From positions 1 through 34,858 of the forward strand of contig CAIKMX010000066.1 in the NCBI GenBank assembly GCA_903828655.1: 34,858 nt of DNA, in the 5' to 3' direction. Positions 30,371-34,858 of this stretch are shown here, one piece after another (position 1 is the first letter of the stretch; every line of letters starts with the position of its first letter). Below the pieces are notes generated by a model that made no database searches, had not been told where the DNA came from, and saw only the letters and a list, made by a program, of their open reading frames with translations. This DNA is from an uncultured archaeon. GTDB taxonomy: Archaea; Nanobdellota; Nanobdellia; Pacearchaeales; GW2011-AR1. Both the position numbers and the translations under genes were made by a program.

Positions 30371-30649
30371 ATGGCAACAAAAGAAAAACCAGTAAAATTG
30401 ACTGAAAAAGAAATGGAAAAGAAAGTAAGAGAATTGAAAATTGAAATGTTAAAGCAAACTCACAAAAGGAAAGCTATTAAAAAGGAAATTGCGCGATTGT
30501 TAACAATGGCAAACGCAGAAATAAAAATTGTTAGAGATAATAAAATTGCAGGGCATATCGCGAAGGCTAAAGCAAAAGCAAACACAAAGATAGAAGTGGT
30601 AAGTAAAACTACGAAAACTCCAACTAAATTGAAGGGAGGAAAAGACTAA
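30371..30649 (+). CDS. rpl29: Large ribosomal subunit protein uL29
   Basis: Small helical hairpin protein near the tunnel exit. Residues about 10-75 form the helices, with VRELKIEMLKQTHKRKAIKK and EIARLLTMANAEI, matching the LR.ELF...R.QKA.G.L...IR.IRR.IAR pattern only loosely. Residues 60-92 are an added Lys/Thr-rich tail. The position between uS3 and aIF1 is the standard one and supports the call. Confidence 0.88.
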   Translation: MATKEKPVKLTEKEMEKKVRELKIEMLKQTHKRKAIKKEIARLLTMANAEIKIVRDNKIAGHIAKAKAKANTKIEVVSKTTKTPTKLKGGKD

Positions 30650-30949
30650 ATGGATATATGTCCAAAGTGTGGCTTGCCTGAAGCTGCCTGTGTTTGCGGA
30701 GAAATTGCAAAAACACAACAGCAGATTTCGATAACTACGGAAAAAAGAAGGTTCGGTAAGATCTCCACGATGGTGTCTGGCTTCGATGACGGAGTTGACA
30801 TTAAGGACATTGCAACGAAGCTCAAGTCAGGTTTGGCGTGCGGTGGGACCGTGAAGAACAACATCATTGAACTTCAAGGCAATCATCGTGGGAAAATAAG
30901 ACCAATCCTTGTTCGAATGGGCTTCGATGGTTCACAAATAACCGATTAA
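30650..30949 (+). CDS. Translation initiation factor aIF1 (SUI1) with N-terminal Cys motif
   Basis: Binds the small subunit P site and enforces start-codon selection. The SUI1 fold is plain: RRFGKISTMVSGFDD (about 32-46), KDIATKLKSGLACGGTVKNN, and IIELQGNHRGKI (about 71-82), ending VRMGFDGSQI. The N terminus adds CPKCGLPEAACVCG (residues 4-17), a small zinc-binding motif seen in archaeal aIF1. It starts directly after the uL29 stop. The base composition is slightly richer in GC than its neighbours. Confidence 0.95.
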   Translation: MDICPKCGLPEAACVCGEIAKTQQQISITTEKRRFGKISTMVSGFDDGVDIKDIATKLKSGLACGGTVKNNIIELQGNHRGKIRPILVRMGFDGSQITD

Positions 30950-31011
30950 TTCACTCTTCTTTCTTTAGAAAAGAAAGAATTGGTGGTTCAAGAAAGAAAC
31001 TAATATAAAAT
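30950..31011 (+). promoter_or_regulatory. Repeated hairpin leader element, copy 3 (before uS17)
   Basis: Hairpin TTCTTTCTTT-AGA-AAAGAAAGAA, then TTGGTGGTTCAAGAAAGAAA and CTAATATAAAAT before ATG. It differs from copy 2 by a C-G to T-A exchange on both arms. Confidence 0.8.
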
Positions 31012-31494
31012 ATGGAAAATAAAACAAACACAAAGAAAGAGAATGCTGTAAAAAGCGAGAAGTATGAAGCTAAAAGTAAAATTAGCACTTCAACGGTATA
31101 TCATGGAGAGTGTGGAGATAGACTTTGTCCTAAACATGGAACTGAAAGAGTAAAGACGAGGGGAAGAGTATTCGAAGGAACAGTAATAAGAAAATTCCAT
31201 GGAAGAGTAACTATTCAATTCGAGAGAATGTTATATATCCAAAAATATGAGAGATACGAAAAGAGAAAGACAAAACTTCACGCTAGATTAACAAAGTGTA
31301 TGGAGAACGACGTGAGCATTGGAGATTTAATTGAAATTGCAGAGACGAGACCAATTTCAAAAATGATACATTTTATTGTAACAAGAGTTGTTAAGAAAAA
31401 TACTTCTAAGGCAGCAGAGTATGATGAGGCTGAAGTTGTTAAGAAATCAGTTAAAAAATCAGGAAAATCGATTAGTGGAGGTAAAACACAATGA
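31012..31494 (+). CDS. rps17: Small ribosomal subunit protein uS17 with terminal extensions
   Basis: Primary 16S rRNA-binding protein. The core is archaeal: CPKHGTERVKTRGRVFEG, KFHGRVTIQFERMLYIQKYE, YEKRKTKLHARL and GDLIEIAETRPISKMIHFIV. Lys-rich tails at both ends (about residues 1-30 and 130-160) make it 160 aa, longer than the usual 105-115. In most archaea the RNase P protein gene rnp1 comes between aIF1 and uS17; it is absent here. Its TGA overlaps the uL14 ATG (ATGA). Confidence 0.95.
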   Translation: MENKTNTKKENAVKSEKYEAKSKISTSTVYHGECGDRLCPKHGTERVKTRGRVFEGTVIRKFHGRVTIQFERMLYIQKYERYEKRKTKLHARLTKCMENDVSIGDLIEIAETRPISKMIHFIVTRVVKKNTSKAAEYDEAEVVKKSVKKSGKSISGGKTQ

Positions 31495-31892
31495 AGGCAA
31501 TAACAGCACGAGCAACGCGAGGATTGAATTTAGGAAGCATAGTTGAGGCTTGTGATAATAGCGGAGCGAGAATTGTAAAAATAACTGGTGTAAGAAAAAT
31601 GAAATCTTCTAAAGGAAAACAAACTCCTGTAAGAATCGCTGACTGGGTTAAAGTATCTGTAAGAAAAGGAGATCCGAAGATGAAGGGAGAGTTATTTGAT
31701 GCAGTTGTCGTTCGTCAGAAAAAACCTTGGAAAAGAAATACTGGAGAGAGAGTTTGTTTTACAGATAATGCGGTAGTTTTATTGAAAGATGATAAAGGAA
31801 ATCCAAAAGGAACACAGGTTAAGGGCCCTGTTGCAAGAGAGATACAGGAAAGATGGAAAGAAATATCTAAATTAGCAAGTACAATTTATTAA
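31491..31892 (+). CDS. rpl14: Large ribosomal subunit protein uL14
   Basis: Intersubunit bridge protein. Seen: [20 protein letters not shown] (about 16-35), [52 protein letters not shown] and the C-terminal [11 protein letters not shown]. 133 aa is normal. Translation is probably coupled to uS17 through the ATGA overlap. Confidence 0.98.
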   Translation: MKAITARATRGLNLGSIVEACDNSGARIVKITGVRKMKSSKGKQTPVRIADWVKVSVRKGDPKMKGELFDAVVVRQKKPWKRNTGERVCFTDNAVVLLKDDKGNPKGTQVKGPVAREIQERWKEISKLASTIY

Positions 31893-31908
31893 ATTAATAA
31901 CAAAAAAC

Positions 31909-32391
31909 ATGAAACAAAAATTTTCAACAAGCTGGAATTCAAGCGTACAACCAAGAAAACAGAGAAAGTTCGTTCATAACGCTCCTAGCCATATAAAGAG
32001 AAAGCTTATGTCCGCTACACTTTCAAAAGAGCTTCGTGCTAAACATGGAAGAAGAAGTCTTGAAGTAAGAAAGGGAGACGAAGTTAAGATTATGAGAGGA
32101 AAGTTTTCTGGAAAACAAGGAAAAGTTGACGTTGTGAATATGAACAAATTGAAAATTGGAATTGAAGGAATAACAATAACAAAAACCGGCGGAGAGAAGG
32201 TAGCGGTTTTGACACATCCTTCAAATGTTAAAATAATCGCTATAAACTCTGACGACAAGAGAAGAATGAAGTCAAAGGTTAAGACTGAAGTAAAACCATC
32301 TGGAGAGAAGAAAGTTGAAGCAAAAAAAGAAACTAAAACTGAAAATAAACAAATTAAGCCAAAAACAAACGGAGTAAAAAATGCACATTAA
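31909..32391 (+). CDS. rpl24: Large ribosomal subunit protein uL24 with a Lys-rich C-terminal extension
   Basis: Early assembly protein with a KOW motif. Residues 1-45 carry the archaeal/eukaryotic region ([32 protein letters not shown]), then [20 protein letters not shown] (KOW, about 52-71) and [15 protein letters not shown]. The last 45 residues ([17 protein letters not shown] and on) are a charged extension; total 160 aa against about 115-120 usual. Its 3' end overlaps eS4 by 11 nt. Confidence 0.96.
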   Translation: MKQKFSTSWNSSVQPRKQRKFVHNAPSHIKRKLMSATLSKELRAKHGRRSLEVRKGDEVKIMRGKFSGKQGKVDVVNMNKLKIGIEGITITKTGGEKVAVLTHPSNVKIIAINSDDKRRMKSKVKTEVKPSGEKKVEAKKETKTENKQIKPKTNGVKNAH

Positions 32392-33037
32392 ACGAAGCGA
32401 AACACCAAAAACATGGCCTATTCCAAGAAAGGGCGGAACTAGTAAGTATATCCTTGTTTCAAGTCATGCACAGAAAAAAGGAATCTCAATCTTATTCATA
32501 ATGAGAGATTTACTTAAGATTGCTAGCACAAGAAAAGAAATAAAGAGAATACTTTTAGGCGGAGAGATAAGAGTTAATGGAAAGGTAAGAAAGGACGAGT
32601 CATTCCCTGTTCAGGTATTTGATGTTATAAGTTTTGGAGCTTCTGGAAAGAATTACAAATTAGAAATCGTAAACGCAAAGTTCAAACTTAGGGAGGTTTC
32701 TGCTGCTGAATCCGGAAAGAAGATTGTTAAGATTAGAGGAAAGAGATTATTAGAAGGAAAGAAAGTACAGATGAATCTTGAAGATGGGCAGAATTTTCTT
32801 GTTAAAGATAAGTTTTCTGTTGGAGATTCGGCAGTTGTTGGTTTTAAGGATAACAAAGTTGAAAAGATTTTAGCTCTGAAGGAAGGAGCAAGCATAGAAG
32901 TTATCGGCGGAAAGCATATCGGAGAGAAGGGGAAGGTAGTTGGATTCAAGAAATTAGCTAAGGGAAAAATGATTTTAACTAAATTGAAGCATGGCGAAGT
33001 AGAATTACCTCCGCATGTTGTGATGGTGATAGAATAA
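32381..33037 (+). CDS. rps4e: Small ribosomal subunit protein eS4
   Basis: Archaeal/eukaryotic protein without a bacterial counterpart at this position. Seen: N-terminal [19 protein letters not shown], an S4-like RNA-binding segment around residues 42-85 ([19 protein letters not shown]), a central domain, and a C-terminal KOW-type segment [16 protein letters not shown]. 218 aa, slightly short of the usual 230-245. It begins inside the uL24 gene (11 nt overlap), and its TAA overlaps an ATG that opens a 21-codon frame. Confidence 0.96.
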   Translation: MHIKRSETPKTWPIPRKGGTSKYILVSSHAQKKGISILFIMRDLLKIASTRKEIKRILLGGEIRVNGKVRKDESFPVQVFDVISFGASGKNYKLEIVNAKFKLREVSAAESGKKIVKIRGKRLLEGKKVQMNLEDGQNFLVKDKFSVGDSAVVGFKDNKVEKILALKEGASIEVIGGKHIGEKGKVVGFKKLAKGKMILTKLKHGEVELPPHVVMVIE

Positions 33038-33102
33038 TGGCAAAACAAAACACTCTTTTCTTTTTAGAAAAAAGAAAATTGGTGTTTCAAAAGAAAAACT
33101 AA
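33037..33102 (+). CDS. Possible 21-residue mini-gene overlapping the eS4 stop
   Basis: ATG in the TAATG junction with eS4 opens a frame coding [14 protein letters not shown] and ending FQKKN at the TAA 33100-33102. The frame runs through the repeated leader element, and the other three copies keep the same 17-codon frame open from ACT CTT to TAA without gaps, though without an ATG. The conservation is better explained by the RNA hairpin, so this is weak. Confidence 0.2.
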   Translation: MAKQNTLFFLEKRKLVFQKKN

Positions 33103-33115
33103 GGTACAAAATATA
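33050..33115 (+). promoter_or_regulatory. Repeated hairpin leader element, copy 4 (before uL5)
   Basis: Hairpin TTTTCTTTTT-AGA-AAAAAGAAAA identical to copy 1, then TTGGTGTTTCAAAAGAAAAA and CTAAGGTACAAAATATA before ATG. The similarity to copy 1 continues into the coding start (ATGGAAAACAAAAAAAA in both). Confidence 0.8.
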
Positions 33116-33688
33116 ATGGAAAACAAAAAAAATAAAACAAAAATTGAAAGTAAAGTACATCAATCAGGTAATGTGATGAGAGAGTTAAGATTAGACAAAG
33201 TTGTTTTAAATGTCGGAGGAGTTGCTGAGAAACTTGAGAAAGGATTTATTTTATTAAAAACACTTTCTGGAAAGATGCCGGTAAAGGTAAAAGCAATAAA
33301 GAGAATTCCAACATGGGGAGTACGTCCTGGTTTAGAGGTTGGAACAAAGGTTACACTAAGAGGACAAGATGCTGTTGCTATGTTGAACAAATTACTTCCT
33401 GCAGTGGATAATACATTGAAAGATAAACAAATACAGAATAATTTCTTATCTTTTGGAATACATGAGTACATTGAAATCCCTGGAGTGGAATATATAAGAG
33501 AAGTAGGAATTATGGGATTTGAAGTTACTGCAGTTTTCATAAGAGCAGGAAAAAGAATAGAACTTAAAAAGGTTAAAAGGGGAAAAGCAAGAAGATCTGT
33601 TGTATCTAGAGAAGAAATTGAAAAATTCATGCAAAATAAATTTAAGACGACTGTTCTTCACAAGAGAAAGCACGTCCACGAGGAATAA
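33116..33688 (+). CDS. rpl5: Large ribosomal subunit protein uL5
   Basis: Binds 5S rRNA and helps form the central protuberance. Seen: MRELRLDKVVLNVGGVAEKL (about 21-40), KRIPTWGVRPGLEVGTKVTL (about 62-81), GIHEYIEIPGVEY and VGIMGFEVTAVFIRAGKR. The N-terminal 15 residues (MENKKNKTKIESK) are an A-rich-coded extension shared in part with the 148-aa protein and uS17. 190 aa is normal. uS14 starts 1 nt after its stop. Confidence 0.97.
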   Translation: MENKKNKTKIESKVHQSGNVMRELRLDKVVLNVGGVAEKLEKGFILLKTLSGKMPVKVKAIKRIPTWGVRPGLEVGTKVTLRGQDAVAMLNKLLPAVDNTLKDKQIQNNFLSFGIHEYIEIPGVEYIREVGIMGFEVTAVFIRAGKRIELKKVKRGKARRSVVSREEIEKFMQNKFKTTVLHKRKHVHEE

Positions 33689-33689
33689 A

Positions 33690-33920
33690 ATGACCGCAAG
33701 TGATTGGAGAAAAATAACAAAACAATTGAAATCAAAGCCAGCTGTGCTTAAGAAATTTTTAAAACACAATAAGCCACAGCAGAGAGCTTTTGGCGTTGCT
33801 GCGAAGAAATGCGAAGTTTGTGGAAGATTTGGAGCACACATATCAAGTTATAATCTAAATTTATGCAGGCACTGTTTTAGAGAGCTTGCTGTTGAATTGG
33901 GGTTCAAAAAGTACTCGTAA
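33690..33920 (+). CDS. rps14: Small ribosomal subunit protein uS14 (zinc-binding form)
   Basis: Head protein of the small subunit. The C-terminal half has the zinc site CEVCGRFGAHISSYNLNLCRHC followed by FRELAVELGFKKYS. The N-terminal 38 residues (MTASDWRKITKQLKSK...) are a basic helical extension; total 76 aa against about 50-60 in many archaea. The start at 33690 is chosen because it lies just after uL5; the frame is open further upstream only within uL5. Confidence 0.93.
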   Translation: MTASDWRKITKQLKSKPAVLKKFLKHNKPQQRAFGVAAKKCEVCGRFGAHISSYNLNLCRHCFRELAVELGFKKYS

Positions 33921-33921
33921 A

Positions 33922-34299
33922 ATGGCACAAGATGTTGTATCTGATGGATTGAATATGATAATGAATGCAAAGAGAATCGGAAAGAAAGAAGTCAAGATTA
34001 GAATATACTCTAAAGTTTTGATTAAATTATTCGAGATAATGAAAGAAAAAGGACATATTGACTTTGAAGTTGACAAAAAGGAAAAAATGATAAAAGTTAA
34101 GATAATCAAAATAAACTTATGCAGAGCAATAAAACCAAGATATCATGTTACTGTTGGGGAAATTGATAAGTATTTGAGAAGATTCTTGCCTTCAAGAAAC
34201 TTCGGAAGTATGATTTTATCCACAAACCTTGGATTAATTAATTACACAGAAGCTTATGAAAACAAAATCGGAGGGAGCTTAGTTGCTTATTTCTACTAA
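33922..34299 (+). CDS. rps8: Small ribosomal subunit protein uS8
   Basis: Primary binder of 16S helix 21. Seen: MAQDVVSDGLNMIMNAKRIG at the start, VLIKLFEIMKEKGHIDFEV, then AIKPRYHVTVGEIDKYLRRF and LPSRNFGSMILSTNLGLINY, with the C-terminal GGSLVAYFY typical of archaeal uS8. 125 aa is normal. The start follows the uS14 TAA by one base; the TAA shares a base with the uL6 ATG. Confidence 0.97.
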   Translation: MAQDVVSDGLNMIMNAKRIGKKEVKIRIYSKVLIKLFEIMKEKGHIDFEVDKKEKMIKVKIIKINLCRAIKPRYHVTVGEIDKYLRRFLPSRNFGSMILSTNLGLINYTEAYENKIGGSLVAYFY

Positions 34300-34847
34300 T
34301 GAAAAAGAATTTGCAAAGACTTATTGAAATTCCTTCTGGAGCACAGGTAGAGATAAAAGGAAATGGAATAACTGTAAAAGGTAGCGGAAAAGAATTCAAA
34401 AGAACATTCGATTTAGGGAAAGTAAAGATGACTCATGCAGATGGGAAGATAAGACTTCATGCGGATAAAGCTACAAAAAGAGAAAGCAGAATGATTGGAA
34501 CAGTTAACGCACACGTTAAGAATATGATTAAAGGACTGAACGAAGAGTATGTATACAAACTTGAAATTGCAAGCGTTCATTTCCCGATGGTTGTGAAGGT
34601 AGATGAGGCTAAGAAAGTTGTTGTAATAAAAACGTTTTTGGGGGAGAAGGCAGACAGACATTCAAAGATTCTTCCAGGAGCAAAGGTAGAAGTTAAGGGA
34701 AATGAGATAACCGTAAGATCACACGATAAAGAAATCGCTGGACAGACTGCTGCAAACATTGAAAAGGCAACAAAAGTCAAGGGAAGAGATAGAAGAATAT
34801 TCCAAGATGGAATTTTCTTAACAGACAGATGCGGAGATAAAATTTAA
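34299..34847 (+). CDS. rpl6: Large ribosomal subunit protein uL6
   Basis: Sits near the sarcin-ricin loop. It has two similar domains, about residues 1-80 (IEIPSGAQVEIKGNGITVKG, HVKNMIKGLNEEYVYKLEIA) and 85-182 (KILPGAKVEVKGNEITVRSH, KGRDRRIFQDGIFLTDR). 182 aa is normal. It is complete; the operon would continue past the window, where archaea usually carry eL32, eL19, uL18 and uS5. Confidence 0.97.
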   Translation: MKKNLQRLIEIPSGAQVEIKGNGITVKGSGKEFKRTFDLGKVKMTHADGKIRLHADKATKRESRMIGTVNAHVKNMIKGLNEEYVYKLEIASVHFPMVVKVDEAKKVVVIKTFLGEKADRHSKILPGAKVEVKGNEITVRSHDKEIAGQTAANIEKATKVKGRDRRIFQDGIFLTDRCGDKI

Positions 34848-34858
34848 TTAAAATAAAA

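Noticed and set aside
33600-33689. Longer uS14 frame starting within uL5
   Set aside because: The added 30 residues overlap uL5 and do not look like uS14; ATG at 33690 follows the uL5 stop directly.

Overview
The window is AT-rich archaeal chromosome, most likely from a DPANN lineage of the Woesearchaeota/Pacearchaeota kind. The evidence is two archaeal-type ribosomal protein operons, aIF1 inside the S10-spc cluster, eS4, an archaeal Taw1 wyosine enzyme, AMP phosphorylase, TATA boxes about 25 bp before start codons (leaderless genes), short intergenic gaps and many small lineage-restricted proteins. The lineage is inferred from gene content, not from a search.

Layout: 1-2635 holds the end of a site-2 protease, a 33-residue lysine-rich protein, Taw1 and a divergent Rossmann/CARF-like protein. 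2821-5319 is a small membrane protein followed by the uL1-uL10-(110-aa unknown)-P1 stalk operon. 5320-5517 is a run of hairpins. 5518-9557 holds a possible TraB/EreA-like protein and a reverse-strand pair: a SNF2/RapA-type ATPase and a coiled-coil, cysteine-rich partner. 9680-11615 holds a small membrane protein, tRNA-Ser(UGA), a membrane-anchored cyclophilin and a nucleotidyltransferase. 11822-14389 holds AMP phosphorylase and an AI-2E family membrane protein.

14.4-24.7 kb is accessory: secreted or membrane proteins, a lipase, a DUF5678-like plus retropepsin-like pair, a TM2/DUF2752 pair, two winged-helix proteins, a DUF4143 ATPase and a RelA/SpoT-domain protein. From 11.7 to 21.8 kb its intergenic gaps carry at least eleven copies of a diverged dispersed repeat (core GGTAATGT ... 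GGCAACTTA or GGAGCAGTTTATAT). Four of the gaps also carry or adjoin hairpins flanked by GCGAG and GAGCGA.

24.7-34.85 kb is the S10-spc operon: uL3, uL4, uL23, a 148-aa unknown, uL2, uS19, uL22, uS3, uL29, aIF1, uS17, uL14, uL24, eS4, uL5, uS14, uS8, uL6. It starts with a long structured leader. Inside it, four gaps carry the same 59-83 nt element, built around a hairpin whose two arms change together between copies. Both ribosomal operons share a near-identical promoter, and their starts mostly lie in an A-rich AACATGG context with no clear Shine-Dalgarno.

The strongest candidates for undescribed biology are the repeated hairpin leader in the S10 operon, the extra genes inside both ribosomal operons, the dispersed intergenic repeat family, the hairpin run after P1, and the SNF2 plus cysteine-rich pair.
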